The notes beneath the pieces are model-generated. The model saw only the letters and a program-made list of their open reading frames with translations, searched no databases and was not told the DNA's origin. DNA of 32,544 nt, taken from positions 1-32,544 of the forward strand of contig QHUT01000143.1 of NCBI GenBank assembly GCA_003222055.1, in the 5' to 3' direction. The translations under genes were made by a program, and so were the position numbers. Positions 10,745 to 17,690 of the stretch are shown here, one piece after another; the stretch's first letter is position 1; the number at the start of each line of letters is the position of its first letter. Origin of the DNA: Gemmatimonadota bacterium (GTDB lineage Bacteria > Gemmatimonadota > Gemmatimonadetes > Gemmatimonadales > GWC2-71-9).

Positions 10745-13700
10745 TTAACCCCAATCTTTGGACTCCGGCGCGACGCGGCGCATGGACTTGAGAAAGGCCA
10801 TTGCGGATTGCGGATTGTGGATTGCGGATTCGACGGGCGGGTCTTCCAATCTGCAATCCGAAATCCGCAATCCGCAATGCAGTCTCGCAGCTTCTTCGGC
10901 GATGACGTTCACCGTCCCGTCGTCCTTGGCGAGCTTGCCCCGCACCAACAAGAGCGGCTCGCTGCGGATCGCCGCCCGGTATCGCTCGTACACGTCGGGC
11001 CGCACGATCACGTTCACCATCCCCGCCTCGTCCTCGAGCAGCACGAAGATGAACCCCTTGGCTGTCTCGGGCCGCTGGCGCGCCACCACCAGCCCCGCGA
11101 CTTCGACCATCGTCGCGTGCTCGCGGCGGGAGAGCGCGTCGCTCTGCACCACGCCCGGCGGCAGCGCCCCCCTGAGCAGCGACAGGGGATGGCCGCACGG
11201 CGCGAATCCGAGGACCGCGTACTCGGCGAGCAGCCGCTCGTCCGCCGCGAGGCCGCCGAACCGGAGTCCCTCGTGGGGATGGTTGAGCGCCAGCTCGAGC
11301 TGCCGCCGCACGCGGGCGTCCGAGTCGCGCGCCGCCTGGGGGGGCAGCCACAGTCCCACTTGCCACAACAGCTCGCGCCTGGTGAGCCCGAAGCCGTCGC
11401 AGCCACCCACCCACACGAGGCGCTCGATCGCGGTGCGCTTGAGCTGGGGCGGCGCCCGGCGCACCAAGTCGCCGACACTCGTGAACGGACCACGCCGCTC
11501 GCGCTCGAGTACGAGTTCGGTCGCCGTCTCCTCGCTCCAGTCCCGAACAAACCCGAGCCCCACTCGCACGGCATATCGTCCCCCCTCTCCCGAAGGGAGA
11601 GGGGGACAGGGGGTGAGGACGGTGCACCACACATCACTCGCATTCACATCCGGCAGCAGAATCACGACCCCGTTGCGCTTCGCGTCTCGTCCCAACGCGT
11701 CGAGCGAGTAGAATCCCATCGGTTGATTGTTGAAGAGCGCGCAGTAATACTCGGCCGGGTGATAGTGCCGGAGCCACGCCGACTGGTAGGCGAGCAGCCC
11801 GAACGCCGCGGCATGCGACTTGGGGAATCCGAACTCGGAGAAGGCGATCACCTGGGTGAACACCCGCTCGGCGGTCGCCTGGGGAACGCCGCGCGCCGCC
11901 GCGCCGTCGCGGAACTCCTCCCAGAACTCCGCCATCAACTCTCGGCTCCTGCGACGGCTCATCGCGCGCCGTAAGGCCTCCGCCTGGCCCGCCGTGAATC
12001 CCGCGAGCGCCTGGCACACCTGCAGCACCTGGTCCTGATAGAGGATCACGCCCAGCGTCTCCGCGAGCGCCTCCCTGAGCAGCGGATGGTCGAGGGGCGG
12101 CTCGTATGCCCGGCCGGCTTCGCGGGCGCGGCGCTGGTCTTCGCGACGCCGCACGTACGGATTCACCGCGCCGCCCACGATCGGGCCCGGACGCACGATC
12201 GCGACCTCGACCGCCAGGTCCTCGAGGTTCCGGGGTCGGGTACGGCGCAGCATCTGGATCTGCGCCCGGCTCTCGATCTGGAACAGCCCCACCGTGTCGC
12301 CCCGGCAGATGCGGTCGTAGACCGCGGGGTCGGCGAAGTCGATGCGCGAGAGATCGGGCGGCGTACCTGCGCGCGCGGCGACCAGCTCGACGCACTCCTC
12401 GACCAGCGACAGCATGCCGAGCGCCAGGAAGTCGATCTTGATGAAGCGCGCGTCGTCGCAGGAATCCTTGTCCCACTGGCACACCACCCGGTCTTCCATC
12501 GCGGCGCGCTCGAGCGGCACGATCTCGACCAGGGGCCGGCTGGAGATGACCATCCCGCCCACGTGCTGGGAGATGTGCCGCGGCAGCCCCGCGATCTCTT
12601 CCGCCAGCTCGCACAGCTCCTTCCAGAGCGGAGCGGTGCTGCGTCCCGCAAAGCCGGGAAGCTGCTCCAGCTCGTCCGCCAGTCCCCCCGACCGCCGGTC
12701 CGCCAGCTTCGCCACCTGCTCGATCTCGCCCGGCGGCAGGTCCAGCGCCTTGCCGATTTCGCGCACCGTCGAGCGCAGGCGGTAGGTAGGGAATGAGCAC
12801 ACCAGCCCGACGTGCTCGTCGCCGTAACGCTTGTAGACCCGCCGGATCAGCTCCTCCCGGATCTCGCGCGGAAAATCGAGATCGATGTCCGGCACCGAGG
12901 CGAGGGTGTCGTTCAAGAACCGCCCCAGAAACAGCCCGTTCGCGATCGGATCGATGTGCGACAGGCCGAGCAGATAGCACACGATCGACGACACCGACGA
13001 GCCGCGCCCGCGACCGGGCAGCAGGTTGGCGTGCGCCCGCCGGCTGCCGCGCCGAACGTCCGCCGCCACTTCCCGGGCCAGGTCGAACAGGTCGTGATAG
13101 ACGAGGAAGAACCCGCTGAGTCGATGGTGTTCGATGAGTGTCAGCTCTTGCTCGAGGCGCCGCACGGCGTCGTTGCGGTGCGGTGAGCCGGAGGGATAAA
13201 GCTGTTCCAGCTTCGCCCGGCACAGCTCGGCGAGGGCGCGCGGGGCGGGCGTGAGGTCCGCCCCCCGAAAATCGGGGAAGGTGTACCCCAGGTCGCGCGT
13301 CAGGTCAAAGGCCCTGCAGCGCTCCGCGATCACGGCTGTATTGGCGACAGCATCGGGACAGTCACGGAACAGCTCCTCGACCTCGTGCGGCGGCCGCAGG
13401 AAGAACTCGCTGTTCGCATGGCGCACGTTGTGGCAGCCGTCGAGCGTGGTGCGGTGCCGGATCGCCACGAGCACATCGTGCAGCCGGTGCCGCTCGCGCT
13501 TGTGATAGTGCACGTTGCCGGACGCCACGACGCCGAGTTGCAAGGAGTCTGCGAGGTCCTTCAGAGCCAGCGTGAGCGCACGATCGCCGCGGACGTAATT
13601 GCGTTGCAGCTCGATGAAAAAGTTCTCCTTCCCGAACACCGCCCGACACCGCTCGGCGCAGCGGCGGGCCGCGGCCGGGCCGTCGCGCCGCAGCACGGCG

Positions 13701-14089
13701 GGCAGCAGTCCCTTGCGGCATCCCGACAGCACGAGCAGCCCCGCGTGCCGCGCTTCGAGCGAGGCGAAGTCGAGCCGCGGGTCGCGCCGGTCGTCCCGGC
13801 CGAGATGCGCTTCCGTAATCAACCGGCACAGGTTCGCGTACCCTTCGGGCGTCTCCGCGAGAACCGTCACGTGAGAATCGTCGAGCAGCGTCAGCTCCGC
13901 GCCGGTGATGGCCTGCAGGCCGAGCTTCTGGGCTGCGTGCGCGAACGCCATCGAGCCGTACAGCCCGTCGTGGTCGGTGAGGGCGAGCGCGGGGTAGCCG
14001 AGCTGCGACGCGGTGAGCGCCAGCTGCTCGGGGAGGGAAGCGCCGTCGAGGAACGAAAACGCCGAATGGCAGTGAAGTTCCGTGTACAT
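10745..14089 (-). CDS. dnaE2: Error-prone DNA polymerase III alpha subunit DnaE2
   Basis: A 1114-residue C-family polymerase responsible for damage-induced mutagenesis with ImuB. The N-terminal PHP domain shows ELHCHSAFSFLDG and LTDHDGLYG. The palm catalytic motif is PDIDLDFP (400-407), preceded by GRGRGSSVSS. A finger block (GFPKSHAAAFGLLAYQSAWL), a helix-hairpin-helix region and an OB-fold with VAGLVVARQRPETAKG follow, and the C-terminus is the family-typical SKDWG. ATG 14089 gives MYTELHCHS; an in-frame start at 14146 would add 19 residues encoded by repeat sequence. Two repeats lie in frame: a CCCTCTCCC palindrome near residue 830, and the palindromic heptamer element at about residues 1071-1097. 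Both are in variable loops, so the polymerase may still be functional. Confidence 0.95.
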   Translation of the reverse strand: MYTELHCHSAFSFLDGASLPEQLALTASQLGYPALALTDHDGLYGSMAFAHAAQKLGLQAITGAELTLLDDSHVTVLAETPEGYANLCRLITEAHLGRDDRRDPRLDFASLEARHAGLLVLSGCRKGLLPAVLRRDGPAAARRCAERCRAVFGKENFFIELQRNYVRGDRALTLALKDLADSLQLGVVASGNVHYHKRERHRLHDVLVAIRHRTTLDGCHNVRHANSEFFLRPPHEVEELFRDCPDAVANTAVIAERCRAFDLTRDLGYTFPDFRGADLTPAPRALAELCRAKLEQLYPSGSPHRNDAVRRLEQELTLIEHHRLSGFFLVYHDLFDLAREVAADVRRGSRRAHANLLPGRGRGSSVSSIVCYLLGLSHIDPIANGLFLGRFLNDTLASVPDIDLDFPREIREELIRRVYKRYGDEHVGLVCSFPTYRLRSTVREIGKALDLPPGEIEQVAKLADRRSGGLADELEQLPGFAGRSTAPLWKELCELAEEIAGLPRHISQHVGGMVISSRPLVEIVPLERAAMEDRVVCQWDKDSCDDARFIKIDFLALGMLSLVEECVELVAARAGTPPDLSRIDFADPAVYDRICRGDTVGLFQIESRAQIQMLRRTRPRNLEDLAVEVAIVRPGPIVGGAVNPYVRRREDQRRAREAGRAYEPPLDHPLLREALAETLGVILYQDQVLQVCQALAGFTAGQAEALRRAMSRRRSRELMAEFWEEFRDGAAARGVPQATAERVFTQVIAFSEFGFPKSHAAAFGLLAYQSAWLRHYHPAEYYCALFNNQPMGFYSLDALGRDAKRNGVVILLPDVNASDVWCTVLTPCPPLPSGEGGRYAVRVGLGFVRDWSEETATELVLERERRGPFTSVGDLVRRAPPQLKRTAIERLVWVGGCDGFGLTRRELLWQVGLWLPPQAARDSDARVRRQLELALNHPHEGLRFGGLAADERLLAEYAVLGFAPCGHPLSLLRGALPPGVVQSDALSRREHATMVEVAGLVVARQRPETAKGFIFVLLEDEAGMVNVIVRPDVYERYRAAIRSEPLLLVRGKLAKDDGTVNVIAEEAARLHCGLRISDCRLEDPPVESAIHNPQSAMAFLKSMRRVAPESKDWG
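10800..10878. repeat. Palindromic ATTGCGG element inside dnaE2
   Basis: The left arm (10800-10830) is four 7-bp units plus ATT. The right arm (10848-10878) is its inverse, pairing at 28 of 31 positions around a 17-nt spacer starting CGACG and ending TTCC. It is read through in frame by dnaE2 and is a sibling of 15265-15342. Confidence 0.88.
11581..11605. repeat. CCCTCTCCC palindrome inside dnaE2
   Basis: An 11-bp perfect stem (CCCCCTCTCCC with GGGAGAGGGGG) closes a GAA loop, followed by GGGGACAGGGGGTGAGGA. In frame it encodes a proline-rich loop (TPCPPLPSGEGG) between NASDVWCTVL and the conserved YAVRVGLGF strand. Confidence 0.75.
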
Positions 14090-14092
14090 AAA

Positions 14093-14162
14093 ATTGCGGA
14101 TTGCGGATTTCGGATTGCGGATTGGATGTACGGGCATCGATCCCAACCCACATCCGAAATCG
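14093..14162. repeat. ATTGCGG element between DUF6504 and dnaE2
   Basis: The left arm of four units plus ATTGG (14093-14125) is intact. The right arm is decayed to about 14 bp (14149-14162). It lies just upstream of the dnaE2 start codon and fills most of the 73-bp gap. Confidence 0.8.
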
Positions 14163-14426
14163 CTAGGGCTTCTGCACGTACCACTCTCCGGTGATTACGT
14201 CCTCGAACAACACCACCCGCCTGCCGCTCTCGATGATCACCTCCACGTACCGACGATGGATCGGCACTCTCCACCATTCATCATCGATCCGCCAGATCTC
14301 CCCTATGTCTTCGACAGCGCGAATCTTGTATCCCGCATCTCGCATCCCGACGGGCAGCCCCTTCTCATCGAGCTCAACCTCCACCCGCTGCGGCTCGTTG
14401 ATTCCTATTAGTCGATCGGTTTTCAC
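14163..14426 (-). CDS. DUF6504-like small protein of the mutasome cassette
   Basis: An 87-residue protein between imuB and dnaE2. The sequence contains GKIR-like and DEWWRVPIHRRYVEVII segments and ends FEDVITGEWYVQKP, resembling the DUF6504 proteins found beside imuB/dnaE2 in other bacteria; their role is unknown. I prefer GTG 14426 because everything upstream in frame (TTG 14456) is repeat sequence. The TTG start would give a 97-residue protein whose first ten residues (MRISDCGLRN) are repeat-encoded. The gene is bracketed by ATTGCGG arrays in inverted orientation (14093-14125 and 14427-14457). It is same-strand with, and 36 bp after, imuB, so co-transcription is likely. Confidence 0.65.
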   Translation of the reverse strand: MKTDRLIGINEPQRVEVELDEKGLPVGMRDAGYKIRAVEDIGEIWRIDDEWWRVPIHRRYVEVIIESGRRVVLFEDVITGEWYVQKP

Positions 14427-14457
14427 ATTCCGCAATCCGCAATCCGAAATCCGCAAT
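14427..14457. repeat. ATTGCGG repeat, single inverted arm, between imuB and DUF6504
   Basis: On the plus strand this reads ATT followed by four CCGCAAT-type units, one of them CCGAAAT. It overlaps the potential TTG start of the DUF6504 gene and follows the imuB stop by 5 bp. Confidence 0.85.
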
Positions 14458-14462
14458 GTTTT

Positions 14463-15743
14463 TCAAGGTTCATAGTCGATCAACGCATACCGCCGCTCCG
14501 GGAGCCGCGACCAGGGCTGCACCTCGATCACGTGGTAGAGCAGCGACCGCTTGAGCCGGAGCTTGATCTCCTGGGCGGCGGTGCGGAGCGCGCGGCGCCG
14601 CCCGGCGCGCGCCGCGGCCTGCGCGTCGCGGGCGAACAGCTGCAGCTCGGTGGTGCCGGCGGCGAACGCGGTGAACTCGACCACCAGCCGCTCCACCGCG
14701 CCGGCGGGCGGCGACCGCTCGAGCTGCGTCTTGAGCGGTGCCGCGATGCGCTCCCGATCCGCGGACGGCTCCTTGAGCGTCGCCTCCGCCAGCCAGGACG
14801 CAGCGTGCTCGAGCTCGGCCCGCACGCGCACCACCTGCACTCGCCACCCGCTGCGGCGCGGATCCCCGAGCGCGCGGTCGATGAGCTTGTCGATCGCGTG
14901 GACGAGCAGCTCTCGCTCGCCGACCGGGGAAAAGAACGTGAGCGCGGCGACGATCGGCTCCGGTGCGACACGCCCCACCACCGGCTCGGCAATCCGCCCC
15001 GCCGCGAGCCGCCACAGCCGCCGGCCGGCGCGGCCGAACTGCGATACGACCGCTTCCTCCGGCAGCGCGGCGAGCGCGCCCAGCGTCCTGACGCCGAGCT
15101 GTCGCAGGCGCCGATACGTGTCGGGGTCGAGCGGCAGCACGGCGAGCGGCTGGGCGGCGAGAAACGTCCCCTCATCCCCGGGCTGCACGATCACGGCCTC
15201 CCCCGGCCGCGCGCGCGTGGCCGCGACCCAGGTGACAAACTTCCCCTGCCCCCACCCCACCCGGATTGCGGATTGCGGATTGCGGATTGCGGATTCGACG
15301 CCGGTATTTCCAATCCGCAATCCGCAATCCACAATTCGCAATTGGATTGCTTCAACGATCTTCTCGGGCGCACCGTACAACCCTTCCAAGCCGTCTGTTC
15401 CTACGTATGCCCGCCCCAGCTCCGCCGGCTCGATCACCGGACTCACCTGGCCCAGCGCCGCGAGCAGGCGGGAGAACTGCGCGTCGTAATGCACGGGGTC
15501 GGGCTCGCACAGCTTGAGTGCGGGACAGAGCCCGATCGCCTGGCTCACCGTCATTCCCGGCTTCACGCCGGCGTGCCGGGCGAGCGGCGACACCTGCCAC
15601 ACGCGGCGGGTATCGTCGGATCCCACCAGTGCCACCGGAAGCGCGGCGAGCTCGGGCCGCCGGGCGGTCTCACAGCGCAGCGCGAACAACGGGATCCAGC
15701 AGCACGCGGCGCTATCGCTTGTGAGAAGGGGAGTCCGGGTCAT
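14463..15743 (-). CDS. imuB: ImuB-like Y-family polymerase homologue
   Basis: A 426-residue Y-family-like protein that in other bacteria bridges the beta clamp and DnaE2 in damage-induced mutagenesis. The palm opens CCWIPLFALRCETARRPELA, and the second motif reads AYVGTDGLEGLYG. Neither shows the full catalytic acidic set of active Y-polymerases (no SIDE), consistent with a non-catalytic ImuB. Fingers (GVKPGMTVSQAIGLCPALKL), the thumb helix-hairpin-helix (LRQLGVRTLGALAALP) and a little-finger region follow. ATG 15743 was chosen over 15806 because the upstream residues are not family-like. Residues 134-161 are encoded by the palindromic heptamer element, inserted just before the RVGWGQGKFVTWVAA strand. 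No ImuA/RecA-like partner is encoded next to it. Confidence 0.88.
   Translation of the reverse strand: MTRTPLLTSDSAACCWIPLFALRCETARRPELAALPVALVGSDDTRRVWQVSPLARHAGVKPGMTVSQAIGLCPALKLCEPDPVHYDAQFSRLLAALGQVSPVIEPAELGRAYVGTDGLEGLYGAPEKIVEAIQLRIVDCGLRIGNTGVESAIRNPQSAIRVGWGQGKFVTWVAATRARPGEAVIVQPGDEGTFLAAQPLAVLPLDPDTYRRLRQLGVRTLGALAALPEEAVVSQFGRAGRRLWRLAAGRIAEPVVGRVAPEPIVAALTFFSPVGERELLVHAIDKLIDRALGDPRRSGWRVQVVRVRAELEHAASWLAEATLKEPSADRERIAAPLKTQLERSPPAGAVERLVVEFTAFAAGTTELQLFARDAQAAARAGRRRALRTAAQEIKLRLKRSLLYHVIEVQPWSRLPERRYALIDYEP
15265..15342. repeat. Palindromic ATTGCGG element inside imuB
   Basis: The left arm is four perfect ATTGCGG units plus ATT (15265-15295). The 16-nt spacer begins CGACG and ends TTCC. 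The right arm is AAT plus four inverse units (15312-15342). At 78 bp it adds 26 codons in frame. Confidence 0.9.
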
Positions 15744-15764
15744 TTTTTGAGTCGACAAATGGGA

Positions 15765-15781
15765 CCCGAATATATCCCGAA
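15765..15781 (-). promoter_or_regulatory. Direct-repeat operator candidate upstream of imuB
   Basis: On the minus strand TTCGGG occurs twice with an 11-bp period (CCCGAA on plus at 15765-15770 and 15776-15781), separated by an AT-rich TATAT that could be a -10. It is 22 bp from the imuB start. The one-helical-turn direct repeat has the same geometry as the alphaproteobacterial LexA site GTTC-N7-GTTC. The binding protein is unknown. Confidence 0.35.
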
Positions 15782-15815
15782 GATCGAGATGGCCGCAAGG
15801 TGGCAATCTGACTAC

Positions 15816-15841
15816 TAACTTATTGGCAGGTTTTAACTTAT
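15816..15841. promoter_or_regulatory. Paired TAACTTAT direct repeats upstream of imuB
   Basis: TAACTTAT occurs at 15816-15823 and 15834-15841, 18 bp apart, in an unusually AT-rich spot for this genome. It may be promoter or regulator-binding sequence for imuB or for the remnant gene. Confidence 0.3.
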
Positions 15842-15884
15842 AACGTATCTATTGGTCTTCATTCTCCGGTACCAGATCGCCTCG

Positions 15885-16061
15885 TCATTCTGGACCGTGA
15901 ATTCTCCGAGTTTCGATCCCTTGGGAAAGCGACCGAGACGGAGTCGCTACTGCGTGAGCACACGAATGTGCTGTGCTTCGGGCTGCGGCGCGCGGAGGAG
16001 CCTGTGCGCCGGCGGAGGCCGCGGAGGCGAGTACTGCGAGGGTGAGGAGGGTGCGGGCCAT
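15885..16061 (-). pseudogene. Possible secreted-protein remnant in the imuB/DUF72 intergenic region
   Basis: A 58-codon ORF on the minus strand starts MARTLLTLAVLASAASAGAQ, a good signal peptide, and then runs into a low-complexity tail (APPRAAARSTAHSCAHAV) before TGA. In a neighbouring frame the DNA further on (about 15838-15940) reads FPKGSKLGEFTVQNDEAIWY, which looks more protein-like. I read this as a secreted protein broken by frameshift and stop, but could not identify a family. It might also be a genuine tiny secreted peptide. The rest of the 338-bp gap (15744-16081) holds the direct repeats listed separately and an AT-rich promoter-like TATATT near 16066-16072. Confidence 0.3.
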
Positions 16062-16081
16062 TTGGTATATTTTAAGTTCTC

Positions 16082-17053
16082 ATGGCCGGTTGCAATAACC
16101 TGGGTTTGTTCGACGACATCGCCGCGCTCCCGCCGCCGCCCCCCGACCTAGTCACGCTCGGCAGTCGCATCCCGGCGAGCATCAAGCTCGGCACTTCCAC
16201 CTGGACCTACGACGGCTGGACCGGGGACGTCTACCATCGCGCCTACCGCGGCGCCCAGCCGGCCCGGCGGCTCGAGGAGTACGCGCGCTATCCGCTGTTC
16301 CGCACCGTGGGGATCGACAGCGCGTTCTACGAGCCTCCCTCCGAGGAAGTGCTCGCGGCCTACGCGCGGGCGCTCCCCGCCGGCTTTCCGTGCGTGAGCA
16401 AGGTGTGGGACCGCATCACCGCCCGACGCTTCAATCAGGACCCACGCTGGGGCAACCTCGCGGGTCAGCGGAACCCCGATTTCCTGAACGCGGCGCTCTT
16501 TAAGGAGTCAGTGCTCGAGCCCTACGCGCGCGCGTTCCGCGACCATGCGGGCGCGTTCGTGTTCGAGTTTCAGGCCATGCGGGGAAAGGACCTGCCCGAG
16601 CCCGCGCACTGGGCGGAAGAGCTCGACGCCTTCTTGCGGCAGCTGCCCCGGGACTTCCGCTACGCCGTCGAGCTGCGGAACGCCGAGCTCTTGACCGATG
16701 CCCACGGCGCCGTGTTGGCGTGCCATGGCGTTGCCCACGTGTTCAATTCCTGGAACGAGATGCCGGGGATCGGCGAGCAGCTCGAGCTGCCGTGGACGTT
16801 TCCGGCCGGGTTCACCGTGGCGCGCGGGCTGCTCCGCCCCGGACGGGCGTACGGCGACGCGGTGAAGCTGTTCGAGCCCTACGAGCGGATCCGCGATCCC
16901 CAACCCGAAGTCCGCCACGACCTGCTGCGTCTGGTCGCGGAAGCCCTGCGGCGACGCATCGAGGCGCTGATTCTTGTCAACAACCGGCTGGAGGGGAACG
17001 CGCCGGGGACGATCCGGGCGCTCGCCGCCGCCCTGAGCGGAGATGGGGAGTGA
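16082..17053 (+). CDS. DUF72 (YecE-type) family protein
   Basis: A 323-residue protein of the DUF72 family, a TIM-barrel-like fold of unknown function, often found near DNA metabolism and iron-sulfur genes. The family marks are IKLGTSTWTYDGWTGDVYH near the N-terminus, VGIDSAFYEPPSEEVLAAYA, FPCVSKVWDRIT, AFVFEFQAM, RYAVELRNAEL and the C-terminal NNRLEGNAPGTIRAL. ATG 16082 is preceded by an AT-rich GTATATTTTAAG that may be a -10, which would leave a very short leader. It is divergent from imuB across the 338-bp gap. No catalytic function can be assigned. Confidence 0.87.
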   Translation: MAGCNNLGLFDDIAALPPPPPDLVTLGSRIPASIKLGTSTWTYDGWTGDVYHRAYRGAQPARRLEEYARYPLFRTVGIDSAFYEPPSEEVLAAYARALPAGFPCVSKVWDRITARRFNQDPRWGNLAGQRNPDFLNAALFKESVLEPYARAFRDHAGAFVFEFQAMRGKDLPEPAHWAEELDAFLRQLPRDFRYAVELRNAELLTDAHGAVLACHGVAHVFNSWNEMPGIGEQLELPWTFPAGFTVARGLLRPGRAYGDAVKLFEPYERIRDPQPEVRHDLLRLVAEALRRRIEALILVNNRLEGNAPGTIRALAAALSGDGE

Positions 17054-17123
17054 CCGGCGGGCCGCGCCCAGTGCTTGCGACCTGGGCGAATGCCTGCTAC
17101 GGTATCAGTGTGTAAATCCCGCG

Positions 17124-17141
17124 GAACCGCACAAACTGCAC
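17124..17141 (-). promoter_or_regulatory. GTGCRGTTT direct-repeat motif upstream of HTH paralogue 1
   Basis: On the minus strand it reads GTGCAGTTTGTGCGGTTC, two 9-bp half-sites. The same pattern precedes paralogues 2 and 3 but in the opposite orientation. It lies 17 bp before the TTG start, just downstream of a possible -10 near 17102. Confidence 0.5.
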
Positions 17142-17157
17142 GCGCAGGGAGGGGCGC

Positions 17158-17580
17158 TTGAGGCCCGGCCGCCGGGGCGTCCCCACGCTTCCCGTCCCCC
17201 TGCTGCGTGACGCCGTGGCGCGCGAGACGGCCCGGCTGTCGCTGCGGCGCGCGGCGCGCGAGATATCCATCAGTCCCAACGGACTGCGCAACTTCCTGAG
17301 CGGCTCCGCGCCCCGCAGCGCCACCCGCGCCAAACTCGAGCGCTGGTTGGCCGAGCAGGGCCGCACGTCGCGGCCCCCCAACGTCGGTCAGCTCGTGCGC
17401 CTGCTGAATGAGCTGTCGGGCGACCTCGCCCCCCACCAGACGACCCAGCTGGGGCGTGAAATCGCCCGGCTGCTGGCCGAGGCGTACGAGGCGCGGCGGC
17501 TCTCGCCGCCCCGTTGGGTGCAGGACCTGCTGCGCCAATACCGATCCTCCCGAAGCAAATCCGCGGGCGAAGTCGCCTGA
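17158..17580 (+). CDS. Small HTH protein, tandem paralogue 1
   Basis: A 140-residue protein of a family I do not recognise. Residues 20-62 (ARETARLSLRRAAREISISP, then NGLRNFLSGSAPRS) have the XRE-like helix-turn-helix pattern: S-x-R-x-x-A-R-E, a turn at SPNG, then a recognition helix. A C-terminal domain follows (VGQLVRLLNELSGDLAPHQT, then LGREIARLLAEAYEARRLSP and WVQDLLRQY) and is shared by all three paralogues. TTG 17158 follows a strong GGGAGGGG purine run at 17147-17154. No enzymatic motif is present. Most likely it is a DNA-binding autoregulator with a C-terminal dimerisation or ligand domain; function is inferred. Confidence 0.7.
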   Translation: MRPGRRGVPTLPVPLLRDAVARETARLSLRRAAREISISPNGLRNFLSGSAPRSATRAKLERWLAEQGRTSRPPNVGQLVRLLNELSGDLAPHQTTQLGREIARLLAEAYEARRLSPPRWVQDLLRQYRSSRSKSAGEVA

Positions 17581-17599
17581 CGCCACGTCTTCCGGGGGT

Positions 17600-17617
17600 C
17601 TTGCCCCGAGGGGCAAG
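17600..17617 (+). terminator. Hairpin between HTH paralogues 1 and 2
   Basis: CTTGCCC and GGGCAAG pair around CGAG, 19 bp after the stop of paralogue 1. It probably terminates it and separates it from the promoter of paralogue 2. No T-tract follows. Confidence 0.5.
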
Positions 17618-17634
17618 GGGGTATATCTACAAGT

Positions 17635-17652
17635 GTTCAGTTTGTGCAGTTG
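17635..17652 (+). promoter_or_regulatory. GTGCRGTTT direct-repeat motif upstream of HTH paralogue 2
   Basis: GTTCAGTTTGTGCAGTTG is two 9-bp half-sites, the first with one deviation. TATATC at 17622-17627 is a candidate -10, placing the motif over the transcription start, as expected for a repressor site. Confidence 0.55.
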
Positions 17653-17690
17653 TTCGGAACCCCGGAGTGACCGCGTATGCCAGGTGCCGG

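Noticed and set aside
7420-15762. CCCATTTGTC shared upstream of the hydrolase gene and, inverted, of imuB
   Set aside because: Ten-base matches are expected many times in a window this size; the two contexts share nothing else.
16889-16917. Segment in the DUF72 gene resembling the inverse ATTGCGG array (about 24 of 29 bases)
   Set aside because: It encodes a RIRDPQPEVRHDL stretch that is normal for the DUF72 family at this place, so coincidence is more likely than a decayed repeat.
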